A stretch of DNA of 64,000 bases from assembly GCF_029626225.1 (NCBI RefSeq), contig NZ_JARUBP010000001.1, forward strand, positions 6,076,001-6,140,000, written 5' to 3'. A program made the position numbers and the translations under genes. The DNA comes from Asanoa sp. WMMD1127. Lineage in GTDB: Bacteria > Actinomycetota > Actinomycetes > Mycobacteriales > Micromonosporaceae. This document shows positions 8,180 through 16,854 of the stretch, one piece after another. Under the pieces are notes generated by a model. That model was given only the letters and a program-made list of their open reading frames with translations, was not told where the DNA came from and made no database searches. Numbering within the stretch: the first letter of the stretch is position 1; every line of letters begins with the position of its first letter.

Positions 8180-8376
8180 CAATGGTGAGGACCATCTTCG
8201 GTACGGCGGTCGGCATCGCGCTCGGGTTCGCGGTGGCGTTCGGGAACTTCGGCGACATGGCCATCGTGGGCGCGTTCGCCATCGTCGGCTACGGCATCAG
8301 CAAGGTGGTCGGCGGTCAGGTCGACGTCGGCGCCACGCTGCAGCCGCTGCGCCGCTCGCAGCGGAGTCAGCAGTGA
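8176..8376 (+). CDS. Small membrane protein of the Asp23/AmaP operon
   Basis: A 66-residue protein that is almost entirely hydrophobic and Gly-rich at residues 5-45 (TIFGTAVGIALGFAVAFGNF, AIVGAFAIVGYGI), giving one or two membrane spans like the DUF2273-type small membrane protein often found beside AmaP. The tail is basic and Gln-rich. ATGA overlap with the preceding gene and GTGA overlap with the following gene place it firmly in the operon. Confidence 0.7.
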   Translation: MTMVRTIFGTAVGIALGFAVAFGNFGDMAIVGAFAIVGYGISKVVGGQVDVGATLQPLRRSQRSQQ

Positions 8377-8843
8377 CGCAGGACCGGCCGGTCGGCACGG
8401 CGCATCCGACGACGACGCCGCGGGCGGAACGGCACCTCGCCGAGGCCGCCCCGGCGCCGCCGCCGGCACCGCCGGACCCGGACTGGCTCGGCGAGGTGAA
8501 CATCTCGCCGCAGGTCGTGGCCAAGCTGGCGGCGCAGGCGGTCTACGAGCACCCGGTGGCCGGCGCGGCCGCGCCGCGGATGTTCGGCAGCACCCTGCCC
8601 GGCGCCGGCCACCTGGGCATCCGGGGCACCGACCTGACCTCGCGGCCCAAGGTCAGCGCGTGGATCGACGGGTCGGTGGCCTACGTCGACATGTCGATCA
8701 GCGTCCGCTGGGCCGAGTCGCTCGGCGAGGTGACCGAGCGGATCCGCAACACGGTGGAAGACCGGATCAAGGCGTGGACGGGGCTGACCGTGGCCCGCGT
8801 ACGCATTTCGGTGACCGACCTCGTCGTCGACGGAGCGTCCTGA
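8373..8843 (+). CDS. Second Asp23/Gls24-like protein
   Basis: A 156-residue protein starting at a GTG that overlaps the previous stop (GTGA). Residues 1-37 are Pro/Ala-rich; an Asp23-like core follows with VNISPQVVAKLAAQAVYEHP, VSAWIDGSVAYVDMSISVRW and VARVRISVTDLVVDG. A loop of about 30 residues between the first helix and the strands is longer than in the first Asp23 protein of the operon. Two Asp23 paralogues in one operon may form mixed assemblies at the membrane through AmaP; this is inference. Confidence 0.75.
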   Translation: MTQDRPVGTAHPTTTPRAERHLAEAAPAPPPAPPDPDWLGEVNISPQVVAKLAAQAVYEHPVAGAAAPRMFGSTLPGAGHLGIRGTDLTSRPKVSAWIDGSVAYVDMSISVRWAESLGEVTERIRNTVEDRIKAWTGLTVARVRISVTDLVVDGAS

Positions 8844-9376
8844 TGAAACAAGTCAACCGGCTGTTGGCGATCCCCATCTCACTGGGCTTCGTCTTCCTGG
8901 CCGTGCTGGTCGTGGTCGAGCTGATCGCGGAGCGGGCCGGCGCCGGCCCCGTGATCGTCAACTGGCACGGCATGTACGACTGGATGGGCAGCCGCACCTG
9001 GGACTCCACCAGCGTGCGGATCATCGGCGGGCTGTGCGCGCTCGGCGGGCTGTTGCTGCTCGCGCTCCAGTTCATCCCACGCAAGCCCGAGCGCCTGCGG
9101 GTACGTGACGCCGGCGACGGCATCGACGCCGCGATCGACCGGCGCAGCGTCGTGCGCACGGTGCAGCAGGCCGTCGGCGACCTCGACGGGATCAGCCGCG
9201 CCCGGGTCGCGCTGCGGGGCAACAAGGTCACCGTGGACGCCCGCCGTCGGGCCGAGGCCGCCGAGGGGATCACCACCCAGACCGTGGCGGACGCCACCCA
9301 CCGGGCGGTCGACGACCTGCACCTGCGCCGGCCACCCCGGATCACCGTCAAGCTCGACACGGCCAAGGAGCGGTGA
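8843..9376 (+). CDS. DUF6286-type membrane protein
   Basis: A 177-residue protein with two N-terminal membrane spans (about residues 8-28 and 60-80) and a cytoplasmic C-terminal domain of about 95 residues (SVVRTVQQAVGDLDGISRA, then ITVKLDTAKER) with the alternating strand-helix pattern of Asp23-like folds. This layout is that of the DUF6286 proteins found in actinobacterial Asp23 operons. ATG and previous TGA overlap by one base. It likely acts with the next gene as a membrane anchor for Asp23 proteins. Confidence 0.72.
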   Translation: MKQVNRLLAIPISLGFVFLAVLVVVELIAERAGAGPVIVNWHGMYDWMGSRTWDSTSVRIIGGLCALGGLLLLALQFIPRKPERLRVRDAGDGIDAAIDRRSVVRTVQQAVGDLDGISRARVALRGNKVTVDARRRAEAAEGITTQTVADATHRAVDDLHLRRPPRITVKLDTAKER

Positions 9377-9951
9377 TGTTGCGCGGACACGCTGACCGGA
9401 TCACCCGGACCGTTCTGATCATCCTGGGCTTCTGCTTCGTCGCGATCGGCGGCGCCATCATCGCCGCCAACACCGGCGTCTTCGCGAGTGGCTTCCCCTC
9501 GCGGACGCTGCTGGAGAACCCGGCCGTCGCCTGGATCGGCGGCCACAGCACCTGGTTCTGGCCGATCGCCGCGGCCGCGCTGACGCTGATCGGCGTGTTC
9601 TCGCTGTTCTGGTTCTTCGCGGTGCTGCGCCCGCCGCGCAAGTCCCGCGACATCTCGATCGACGGCACGGCCCGCACGACCCTCGGCTCCGCCGCCCTGC
9701 GGGACGCGCTGACCAACGAGATCCAGAGCTACCGGGGCGTGGAGAACGCCAAGGTCCGGGTGTACGGCGACCCGGTCGAGCCGCGGCTCGGCGTGCGGGT
9801 CAACCTCACCCACGACGCCCGTGTCGCCGAGGTGCGCGACCGCATCGAGCACCAGGCGCTGGCCCACGCCCGCGAGGCGCTGGACGCGCCCGAGCTGCCC
9901 GTCATCCTGGACCTGGGCGTGACCGGCAAGAGCGGGGCCCGCGTCGAGTGA
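9376..9951 (+). CDS. AmaP-like alkaline shock membrane anchor protein
   Basis: A 191-residue protein with two membrane spans: VLIILGFCFVAIGGAIIAA (about 13-31) and a second in WFWPIAAAALTLIGVFSLFW (about 61-80). A cytoplasmic domain of about 100 residues follows with strand-helix periodicity. In AmaP both termini face the cytoplasm and the C-terminal domain binds Asp23. It starts at the ATG overlapping the previous TGA. It closes the six-gene run; no hairpin is evident in the 33 bases before the next gene. Confidence 0.78.
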   Translation: MLRGHADRITRTVLIILGFCFVAIGGAIIAANTGVFASGFPSRTLLENPAVAWIGGHSTWFWPIAAAALTLIGVFSLFWFFAVLRPPRKSRDISIDGTARTTLGSAALRDALTNEIQSYRGVENAKVRVYGDPVEPRLGVRVNLTHDARVAEVRDRIEHQALAHAREALDAPELPVILDLGVTGKSGARVE

Positions 9952-9984
9952 CCGCCTGGTCCGATTCCCGGTACGGTGCCGGGT

Positions 9985-11625
9985 ATGACCGGCGAGCTCG
10001 CGTACGCCAGTGGACCGTCCGACATCCCGCTGCTGGCCGACACCATCGGGCGGAACCTGGCCCGCAGCGCCGCTGCCTTTCCTGACCGGGAGGCCCTCGT
10101 CGACGTGCCGAGCGGTCGCCGGTGGATTTACCGGTCGTTGGCGGCCGACGTCGACTCGCTGGCGCGGGCGCTGCTCGCCCTGGGCGTGGCGAAAGGCGAC
10201 CGGGTCGGGATCTGGGCGCCGAACCGGCCCGAGTGGGTGCTGGTGCAGTACGCGACCGCGGCCGTCGGGGCCATCATGGTCAACATCAATCCGGCGTACC
10301 GGCGGCACGAGGTCGGTTTCGTGCTCCGGCAGTCCGGGGTCTCGGTGCTCGTGTCCGCGTTGGCGCACAAGGGCAGCGACTACCGGGCGATGGTGGAGTC
10401 CGTGGCGGGGGAGTGCCCCGGGCTGCGTACCGTCGCGTATCTGGACGATCCGAGCTGGACCGCTCTGGTGGCCCACGGCGCCGATGTCACCTCGGCCGAT
10501 CTGGAGTCGCGCGCGGCCACGTTGACCAGTGACGACCCGATCAACATCCAGTACACCTCGGGTACGACCGGGTTCCCGAAGGGCGCGACGCTGTCGCACC
10601 ACAACATCCTCAACAACGGGTACTTCGTCGGCGAGTTGCTGGGCTACACCGAGGCCGACCGGATCTGCATCCCCGTGCCGTTCTACCACTGCTTCGGCAT
10701 GGTGATGGGCAACCTGGCGGCGACGTCGCACGGGGCGTGCATGGTCATCCCGGCGCCGTCGTTCGAGCCGGCCGCGACGCTCGCGGCGGTGGCGACGGAG
10801 CGGTGCACGTCGCTCTACGGGGTGCCGACGATGTTCATCGCCGAGCTCGACCTGCCGGACTTCGCCGACTACGACCTGAGCAGCCTGCGTACGGGCATCG
10901 TGGCCGGCTCGCCCTGCCCGGTCGAGGTGATGAGGAAGGTCGTCGACCGGATGCACATGTCCGAGGTGTCGATCTGCTACGGCATGACCGAGACGTCGCC
11001 GGTGTCGACGCAGACCCGGGTCGACGACGACCTCGACCGGCGCACCGGCACGGTCGGGCGGGTGCTGCCGTTCCTGGAGGTCAAGATCATTGATCCGGCG
11101 ACCGGGGTGACCGTGCGGCGGGGCACGCCGGGGGAGCTGTGCACGCGGGGCTATTCCGTGATGCTGGGCTACTGGGACGAGCCGGAGAAGACCGCGGAGG
11201 TGCTCGACGCGGCGCGGTGGATGCACACGGGCGACCTCGCGTCGATGCGGGACGACGGCTACGTCAACATCGTGGGTCGGATCAAGGACCTGATCATCCG
11301 CGGTGGCGAGAACGTCTATCCGCGCGAGGTCGAGGAGTTCCTCTACCGGCACCCGAAGATCTCGGACGTGCAGGTGATCGGGGTGCCCGACGACCGTTAC
11401 GGCGAGGAGATCATGGCCTGCGTGATCCTGCGTGCGCCGGACGACTCGTTGACCGTCGAGGAGGTCCGCGAGTTCTGCCAGGGGCAGCTGGCGCACTACA
11501 AGATCCCGCGGTACGTGCGCGCGGTCGAGTCGTTCCCCATGACCGTCAGCGGCAAGGTCCGAAAGGTCGAGATGCGCGAGTGGGCGGTCCGGGAGCTCGG
11601 CCTCTCGGGTGTGGCGACCGCCTGA
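9985..11625 (+). CDS. AMP-binding acyl-CoA synthetase
   Basis: A 546-residue adenylate-forming enzyme. Motifs in order are [18 protein letters not shown] (phosphate-binding loop, near residue 190), YGMTETSP (A5), HTGDLASM (A7), [20 protein letters not shown] (A8 hinge) and [11 protein letters not shown] with the catalytic C-terminal Lys. It activates a carboxylic acid, probably a medium or long-chain fatty acid, to the acyl-AMP and then the CoA thioester, as in FadD-type medium-chain ligases. ATG 9985 is used; a GTG three codons upstream is possible. It stands alone, and a strong hairpin follows before the convergent gene. Confidence 0.9.
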   Translation: MTGELAYASGPSDIPLLADTIGRNLARSAAAFPDREALVDVPSGRRWIYRSLAADVDSLARALLALGVAKGDRVGIWAPNRPEWVLVQYATAAVGAIMVNINPAYRRHEVGFVLRQSGVSVLVSALAHKGSDYRAMVESVAGECPGLRTVAYLDDPSWTALVAHGADVTSADLESRAATLTSDDPINIQYTSGTTGFPKGATLSHHNILNNGYFVGELLGYTEADRICIPVPFYHCFGMVMGNLAATSHGACMVIPAPSFEPAATLAAVATERCTSLYGVPTMFIAELDLPDFADYDLSSLRTGIVAGSPCPVEVMRKVVDRMHMSEVSICYGMTETSPVSTQTRVDDDLDRRTGTVGRVLPFLEVKIIDPATGVTVRRGTPGELCTRGYSVMLGYWDEPEKTAEVLDAARWMHTGDLASMRDDGYVNIVGRIKDLIIRGGENVYPREVEEFLYRHPKISDVQVIGVPDDRYGEEIMACVILRAPDDSLTVEEVREFCQGQLAHYKIPRYVRAVESFPMTVSGKVRKVEMREWAVRELGLSGVATA

Positions 11626-11687
11626 GCACCGCCCGCGTCCGTTTCGATTCGGCGAGCGGCCGCGGCGCGGGCTGGCCGGATTTGGCG

Positions 11688-11716
11688 CGGGGGCGGCCCG
11701 CACCGGGCCGCCCCCG
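11688..11716. terminator. Bidirectional hairpin between convergent genes
   Basis: A perfect 13-bp stem, CGGGGGCGGCCCG with CGGGCCGCCCCCG and loop CAC, between the ends of the acyl-CoA synthetase and Spo0M genes. It can serve both transcripts. Confidence 0.7.
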
Positions 11717-11725
11717 CCGATCCGG

Positions 11726-12709
11726 TCACTCGCCGCCGAAGTCTCCGAAGTCGCCGCCGTCGTCCTCGAAGGCCTCTTCGATCATCTCGCCGGCGATCAT
11801 GCCGCCGGCGACGCCCAGGGCCGCGCCCGCGACGACGCCGCCCATCCCGCCGCCGCGGTGGCCGTGCCCGCCGTAGCCGTGACCGCCCGGACCGTGGCCG
11901 CCGGGAAACCCGCCGCGGCTCGCGAAGAAGGCCTGCCGACCGTCGAGGGCCTGGCGGACCCAGCCGTCGACGACCTGGCCCCAGTCGGCGCTGTCGGCGT
12001 GCGAGTGCGGCACCGTGTAGCGCCCGTAGGCGTCGTGGCCGCCGACGAACAGGCCGCCGCGCTTGTCGAACTCGAGCACCACCTCGACCGTGTGGGGGTT
12101 GGCCACGAAGGTGAGCTCGACCTCGTTGATGCCGTGCCCGTATTGCGGCGCCGGCCAGAACTCGATCTCCTGGAAGAAGGGGAGGGTCTGGTGCACGCCG
12201 TGGATGCGGCCGTATTCCAGGTCGGCGTGCTTGAAGCGGAAGCCGAGGCGGGCGAACGCCTCGAGGATGCGCTCCTGCACCGGCAGCGGGTGCACCGCGA
12301 CCGGGTCGAGGTCGCCCTTGTCGACGGCGCGGTCGATGGCGACCTCGGTGCGCAGGCCCATCGTCATGCCGCGCAGGCGCTGACCGTAGACGTCGGTGAC
12401 CGGGGTCTCCCACGGCATGTCGACCTGGAACGGGATGGACAGCTGCTGGCCGGCGGCGAGCTTGGTGCGGCCGGCGACCGCGGTGCGGTGGAACTCGCCG
12501 ACGGCGCCGTGGTCGCCGTGGCCGGTCTCGACCTCGATGCGGGTGACCAGGCCGAGCGTGATGTGCGCGAGATCCACGTCGCTGGTGCCACCGGTCAGGT
12601 TGACCTGGCCGGTCAGCGGGAGGCCCGGGCGGGTGTTGGGATTGGACAGCACCGTGTCGACGCTGGGCCCGCCGACCCCGAGGGCGCCCAACATCTTCTT
12701 GAAAACCAC
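11726..12709 (-). CDS. Spo0M-like sporulation/arrestin-fold protein
   Basis: A 327-residue protein starting at GTG 12709, which has AGGAGA six bases upstream. Residues 1-250 match the SpoOM (Spo0M) family: FKKMLGALGVGGPSVDTVL at the start, then repeated beta-strand segments (LPLTGQVNLTGGTSDVDLAH, SIPFQVDMPWETPVTD, EVELTFVANPH). Residues about 275-305 are Gly/His-rich (GGHGPGGHGYGGHGHRGGG) and could bind metal or be flexible, and the tail is acidic. Spo0M affects sporulation and cell-cycle control in Bacillus; the actinobacterial role is not settled. The gene is followed by the shared terminator. Confidence 0.82.
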   Translation of the reverse strand: MVFKKMLGALGVGGPSVDTVLSNPNTRPGLPLTGQVNLTGGTSDVDLAHITLGLVTRIEVETGHGDHGAVGEFHRTAVAGRTKLAAGQQLSIPFQVDMPWETPVTDVYGQRLRGMTMGLRTEVAIDRAVDKGDLDPVAVHPLPVQERILEAFARLGFRFKHADLEYGRIHGVHQTLPFFQEIEFWPAPQYGHGINEVELTFVANPHTVEVVLEFDKRGGLFVGGHDAYGRYTVPHSHADSADWGQVVDGWVRQALDGRQAFFASRGGFPGGHGPGGHGYGGHGHRGGGMGGVVAGAALGVAGGMIAGEMIEEAFEDDGGDFGDFGGE

Positions 12710-12824
12710 GTCGTTCTCCTGGTGTCGACATCCGGGTCCGCCACGACTCTCCACATCGGAGAGTGCGCGCCGTCGGAGGAACGTACCAGGCGAATCTGAC
12801 AGTTCGCTGAGAGTGACCGGTGCG

Positions 12825-13718
12825 TCAGTAGCGGTCGAGCTCGCTGGCCGGCGCCATCACGATGCGTGGCTTGGCCGCCGGGTCGAGCCAGCGGAGCACC
12901 TTGACGAGGTCGGACTCGGAGATCGCGACGCAGCCCGCGGTCGAGCGGCCGACGGACACGTGCAGGAAGATGCCGCTGCCGCGCGGCGGGTCGTCCTTGA
13001 CCACCGGGATGTTGTAGTTGATCACCGCGAAGTAGTGGTATTGCGGCGCGATCTCCCAGAGAGCCTCGCTGGCGCCGCCAGGGTCGGCGCCGTGGAAGAA
13101 CGTGTTGTAGCCGGCGGTGTCCGGGTTCTCGTTCCACCAGTCGTTCTCGACCAGCTTGTGGTAGCCGTAGCGGACGCCGGGGTTCGTCCTGATGCCGTAC
13201 ATCGTGGTGCCGATGCTGTAGACGCCCGTGGGTGTGCCCACGTCGCCTTCGGTCTTGTTGTCGGTGAAGCCGTTGCCGCCCAGCCGGGCCGGCATCAGGT
13301 CGAACGCGGGAGTCCACCCGCCGGAGCGCTTGCTGAACGCCTGCAACGTGCCCGTGCTGGTGTCGAAGCCGTTGGCCTTGACCACGATCACCTGGGTGGT
13401 GTCGGCGGGCAGCGTGCGCAACCGGGACGCGTCGTTGGCCGGCAGATGGACGTCGTTGCCGCCGGGGCGGGCGCCGCTCGGCCAGCTGGTCGGCTTGGGC
13501 TTCGACCTCGGTGTCGCGGTCGGGGTGGCGCCGGGCGTGGCCAGCAGCTCGGCGCGCCGGGCGAGCTGGTCGCGGGCGGCCTGGGGAGCATCGGCGGCGT
13601 TGCCGCCGGGCTTACCCGGTCGCTGCTCGGCGCCGGTGCGCTCGGCCGGCACGGCGCCGCACGCCGTCAGCGCGAACAACAGCAGGACTGCCAGCGTCGA
13701 CCGCCGCAGTGTGCTCAC
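12825..13718 (-). CDS. L,D-transpeptidase-like (YkuD) lipoprotein
   Basis: A 297-residue protein beginning at GTG 13718 with a lipoprotein signal (VLLLFALTACG, Cys near residue 19). A Pro/Thr-rich linker follows, then a catalytic domain whose signature IFLHVSVGRSTAGCVAIS carries the His and Cys of YkuD L,D-transpeptidases, which cross-link or modify peptidoglycan stem peptides outside the membrane. The domain also has the FHGADPGG stretch common in this branch, which includes annotated L,D-transpeptidases of unknown substrate. It is divergent, at 29 bases, from a peptidase-like lipoprotein, suggesting shared cell-wall control. Confidence 0.82.
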   Translation of the reverse strand: MSTLRRSTLAVLLLFALTACGAVPAERTGAEQRPGKPGGNAADAPQAARDQLARRAELLATPGATPTATPRSKPKPTSWPSGARPGGNDVHLPANDASRLRTLPADTTQVIVVKANGFDTSTGTLQAFSKRSGGWTPAFDLMPARLGGNGFTDNKTEGDVGTPTGVYSIGTTMYGIRTNPGVRYGYHKLVENDWWNENPDTAGYNTFFHGADPGGASEALWEIAPQYHYFAVINYNIPVVKDDPPRGSGIFLHVSVGRSTAGCVAISESDLVKVLRWLDPAAKPRIVMAPASELDRY

Positions 13719-13747
13719 TCCGGACCCCGATCCGTATCGTATGGACG

Positions 13748-14476
13748 ATGGCGCGCTGGAAACCCTACCGGCTGGCGGCGCTGGCCGTGGTCCTGGTCGT
13801 CGCGGGCTGCGGAGCACGACCGGCTGAACCCGCGGTGTGGTCGCCCGCGCCGGTTTCGCCCTCCCCGTCGCTGTCGCCCTCCGCGCCGGCGGCCCGCGCG
13901 GCGCCGACGGCGGTGTTCGCGGCCGCGTCCACCCGCGTCACCGCCGCTGACCTGGGCAAGAGCTGGCGCGCGGGCTGCCCCGTCGGGCCGGCGAGCCTGC
14001 GGCTGGTGCGGCTGACCTACTGGGGTTTCGACGGCCAGCCCCACGTCGGCGGGATCGTCGTGCACAAGGACGTGGCGGCCGACGTGACCACGGTGTTCGG
14101 GACGCTGTTCGCCAAGCGGTTCCCGATCCGCCGGCTCGAGCCGGTCAGCGAGTACGGCGGCAGCGACGACAGGTCGATGGCGGCCGACAACACGTCGGCG
14201 TTCAACTGCCGCAACGCGGTCTCCTCGGGGGCGCCGTCGTGGTCGGTGCACGCGTACGGCAAGGCGATCGACGTCAACCCGGTCGAGAACCCGTACCTGT
14301 TCGGTGACGAGGTGTTGCCGCCCGAGGGGCGTGCCTTCGTCGACCGCTCCCGCTATCGCCCCGGCATGGCGGTCAAGGACGGCGTCCTGGTCAAGGCGTT
14401 CGCGGCGGTGGGCTGGAAGTGGAACGTCGGCGGCGACAACCCCGACTACCAGCACTTCAGCACGAGCGGCCGGTGA
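13748..14476 (+). CDS. M15/VanY-type D,D-carboxypeptidase-like lipoprotein
   Basis: A 242-residue lipoprotein with signal AALAVVLVVAGCG (lipidated Cys near residue 20) and a Pro/Ser-rich linker. The C-terminal domain has SVHAYGKAIDVNPVENPY, giving the His and Asp zinc ligands of the SxHxxGxAxD motif, and NPDYQHFS with the final His, as in M15 peptidases acting on peptidoglycan D-Ala-D-Ala or cross-bridges. ATG 13748 fits the signal peptide. It is divergent from the L,D-transpeptidase and its end overlaps the convergent acetyltransferase by 20 bases. Confidence 0.85.
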   Translation: MARWKPYRLAALAVVLVVAGCGARPAEPAVWSPAPVSPSPSLSPSAPAARAAPTAVFAAASTRVTAADLGKSWRAGCPVGPASLRLVRLTYWGFDGQPHVGGIVVHKDVAADVTTVFGTLFAKRFPIRRLEPVSEYGGSDDRSMAADNTSAFNCRNAVSSGAPSWSVHAYGKAIDVNPVENPYLFGDEVLPPEGRAFVDRSRYRPGMAVKDGVLVKAFAAVGWKWNVGGDNPDYQHFSTSGR

Positions 14477-15050
14477 CGCGCTTCATCGAGACGTAGTGCG
14501 TGAACCCGGCGCGGCCGGCGAAGCGCACCCGGCGGCGGCGGTACTCCGCGAAGCCTAGCTTGCGGTAGAGGGACAGGGCGGGCTCGTTGGTGTCCTTGAT
14601 GTCCTCGAGCACGAACTCCCGGTGGCCCGGCAGCGCGAGCAGGTGGCGCAGCAGCGCGGTGGCGACACCGCGGCCCTGGTGGGCCGGCGCGGTCGCGACG
14701 AAACCGATCTCCGTCGGGAAGTCCGGCGGCCGCGGTCGCATGAACTGGGTACGGATGATCTGGTGCGTCACCGTGCCGCGGACGAGGCCCAGGTGGCGGC
14801 GGATGTCGGACGCCGACGGCGCGAAGATCTGCTCGCCGGGGCTCGTCAGCGTCGCGACGCCGGCCGGCTCGCCGTCGACCCGCGCCACGTGGAAGCGCTC
14901 GAGGATCAGCATCGGGGCGAAGACGTCGGTGAGTGTCGTCTCGTCGCGGGAGAAGGAGGCGAAGTCGTCGGCGAACCCGCTGACCAGGACCTCGGCGACC
15001 CGGCGGCGGAAGGGCTCACCGAGCGCGTCCGCGCGGGTGACCTCGATCAT
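14457..15050 (-). CDS. GNAT family N-acetyltransferase
   Basis: A 197-residue protein. The acetyl-CoA binding motif is seen as IGFVATAPAHQGRGVATALLR (about residues 118-138, with the Q/R-G-x-G/A signature), followed by the late-domain pattern ALSLYRKLGFAEY. An N-terminal part before RVDGEPAGVATL has the expected strands. Substrate cannot be told; it may be an amine antibiotic, a peptide or a small molecule. ATG 15050 is the only good start. The stop overlaps the end of the convergent peptidase gene. Confidence 0.85.
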   Translation of the reverse strand: MIEVTRADALGEPFRRRVAEVLVSGFADDFASFSRDETTLTDVFAPMLILERFHVARVDGEPAGVATLTSPGEQIFAPSASDIRRHLGLVRGTVTHQIIRTQFMRPRPPDFPTEIGFVATAPAHQGRGVATALLRHLLALPGHREFVLEDIKDTNEPALSLYRKLGFAEYRRRRVRFAGRAGFTHYVSMKRVTGRSC

Positions 15051-15098
15051 CAATGCCTCCGGTCTCCGATCGTACGCCCGCCGTGGCACGATCCGTTG

Positions 15099-15461
15099 GT
15101 GGACATCCGCCGGCTCGCCGCGGTCGACATGCACGGGTCGGCCGGCGCCTCGTGGCGGCGGTGGGTCATCCTGGCCGAGTTCCTGCTCGGGGTGGTCGGC
15201 GGGCTGGCGCTCGGCTTCTTCGTCATCCTCTCGGCCGACGGCGGCCCGGGCCGGACCGTCTTCGGCGCATGGCTGCTCGGGGTCGCGCTCAACTACGCGC
15301 CGCTGGCGGCGCACGCGCTGTCGCTCATCCGGCCGGGCGCGCTCGAGCGGGAGCTGGCCGGCGTCGACGTGCCCGCCGCGTTGCGTCACTACACGACCCG
15401 GCAGTTCGCCGTGCTCGTGCCGTTGTTGTTCGTGGTGTGGGAGGTCAGGCGGCGGCTGTGA
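15099..15461 (+). CDS. Small integral membrane protein, unknown function
   Basis: A 120-residue protein with three likely membrane spans: WVILAEFLLGVVGGLALGFF, a second in VFGAWLLGVALNYAPLAAHA, and FAVLVPLLFVVWEV near the C-terminus. The region between spans two and three contains ERELAGVDVPAALRHYTTRQ. Start at GTG 15099 (a TTG just upstream is in frame). Its stop overlaps the next start as GTGA, so it is co-expressed with the NIPSNAP gene. Family not recognised. Confidence 0.65.
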   Translation: MDIRRLAAVDMHGSAGASWRRWVILAEFLLGVVGGLALGFFVILSADGGPGRTVFGAWLLGVALNYAPLAAHALSLIRPGALERELAGVDVPAALRHYTTRQFAVLVPLLFVVWEVRRRL

Positions 15462-16078
15462 CCATTGTGGAGCTTCGGCAGTACACGCTCGTGCCCGGCG
15501 GCCGCGACACCCTCGTGGCGCTCTTCGACCGGCATTTCGTCGACTCGCAGGAGGCGGCCGGGATGCGGATCGTCGGCCAGTTCCGTGACCTCGACCGGGC
15601 GGACCGGTTCGTGTGGGTCCGCTCCTTCCCGTCGATGGCGCAGCGGCACGCGGCCCTGACCGCGTTCTACTCTGGGCCGGTCTGGGCGGAGCACCGCGAC
15701 GCCGCCAACGCCACGATGCTCGACGTCGACGACGTGCTGCTGATGCGCGCGATCCAGCCGTTCGGCGGCGGCGGCGCCGGCCTCGTCGTGGCGGGCCTCT
15801 GCCCCCTCGCCCGCGTGGACTACGCGGACCACTTCGAACAGAAGGTACGGCCGTCCCTCGGCGAGGTGATCGCGACCTGCCAGACGATCCACGAGCCGAA
15901 CACCTATCCCGCGCTGCCGGTGCGCGAGGGCGAGGACGTCTTCGTGTGGTTCGCCAGCGTCGAACCCGCCGCCGTCGACGACTTCGCGGCGCGGGTGGCC
16001 GCGCTCGACGGCGACGGGTTGAGCGGGCCGGTGCGGCTGCTGCGGCTGGCGCCGACTCCCGGATCCAGGCTCCGCTGA
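15458..16078 (+). CDS. NIPSNAP family protein
   Basis: A 206-residue protein opening MTIVELRQYTLVPGGRDTLVALF, the typical NIPSNAP start, followed by MRIVGQFRDLDRADRFVWVRSF and a second ferredoxin-like half ending near the C-terminus. Bacterial members are small soluble proteins of unclear biochemical role, sometimes compared with dimeric alpha-beta barrel proteins. The GTG start overlaps the preceding stop. Only 11 bases separate its stop from that of the convergent ABC permease. Confidence 0.82.
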   Translation: MTIVELRQYTLVPGGRDTLVALFDRHFVDSQEAAGMRIVGQFRDLDRADRFVWVRSFPSMAQRHAALTAFYSGPVWAEHRDAANATMLDVDDVLLMRAIQPFGGGGAGLVVAGLCPLARVDYADHFEQKVRPSLGEVIATCQTIHEPNTYPALPVREGEDVFVWFASVEPAAVDDFAARVAALDGDGLSGPVRLLRLAPTPGSRLR

Positions 16079-16089
16079 CAGCTCGGCCG

Positions 16090-16854
16090 TCAGGCGTCCC
16101 GGAGGCGGAGGAGCAGGCCGCCCAACAGGAGCGACGCGACGGACCACAGGGCCAGCACGCCCAGGCCCGGCCAGGGACCGACGGGCAGGCTCGGCAGGTC
16201 GACGGTGTGTTGGATCGACAGGCCGGCGCTGCTCGGGGTGATCTGCTGCAGGCGGCGTTGCCAGTCCGGATCGCTGACCACCGAGGCGAGGATCGGGCCC
16301 AGGTAGAGCACCGCGAGCACGACGCCGACGCCGGTGGGCGCGTCGCGTACCGCCGCCGCCAGACCCAGGCTCAGCAGCGCGACCAGGGTCAGGTAGAGCA
16401 CCGAACCGGTCACCGCCCGCAGCGTCGCGCCGTTGGTCAGCGACAGCTGGGCCGCGGTGAAGCCGTGGTCCGGCATGATCAACCGGCCGGCGAGCCAGGC
16501 GCCGAGGACGCCGGGCACCGCGGCGGCCAGCGTCGCCCCCGCCACCACCACGGACTTGGCCGCCAGCACCCGCGCGCGGGACGGCATCGCGGCCAGGGTC
16601 GTGCGGATCACGCCGGTGCGGTACTCGTCGCCGACCACCATCACCGCCAGCACCGCGACCACGGCCTGGCCCAGTTGCACGCCGGTCAGGGCGATCCGAG
16701 GGCCGTCCAGGGTGCAGGCCGGCGCCGGGCAGGTCACCGCAGCCGCGGTGGCGGCGCTCAGGGCCGCGGTCAGGACCGCGGCCGCGACGACCAGCCAGGC
16801 CGGGCCCGCCACCGTGCGCAGCTTGGTCCATTCGGCGTGCAACGCGGCGGTCAT
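16090..16854 (-). CDS. ABC exporter permease subunit
   Basis: A 254-residue ABC-2 type permease with about six hydrophobic spans, starting with MTAALHAEWTKLRTVAGPAW, the common AEWTKLRT opening of this family. Middle segments include VVGDEYRTGVIRTTLAAMPSR, the conserved cytoplasmic loop of ABC-2 permeases, which is shared with its neighbour (TTEYRRGLVRTTFATTP). It starts at an ATG overlapping the upstream stop (ATGA). With the neighbouring permease and ATPase it forms a three-gene exporter; substrate unknown. Confidence 0.86.
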   Translation of the reverse strand: MTAALHAEWTKLRTVAGPAWLVVAAAVLTAALSAATAAAVTCPAPACTLDGPRIALTGVQLGQAVVAVLAVMVVGDEYRTGVIRTTLAAMPSRARVLAAKSVVVAGATLAAAVPGVLGAWLAGRLIMPDHGFTAAQLSLTNGATLRAVTGSVLYLTLVALLSLGLAAAVRDAPTGVGVVLAVLYLGPILASVVSDPDWQRRLQQITPSSAGLSIQHTVDLPSLPVGPWPGLGVLALWSVASLLLGGLLLRLRDA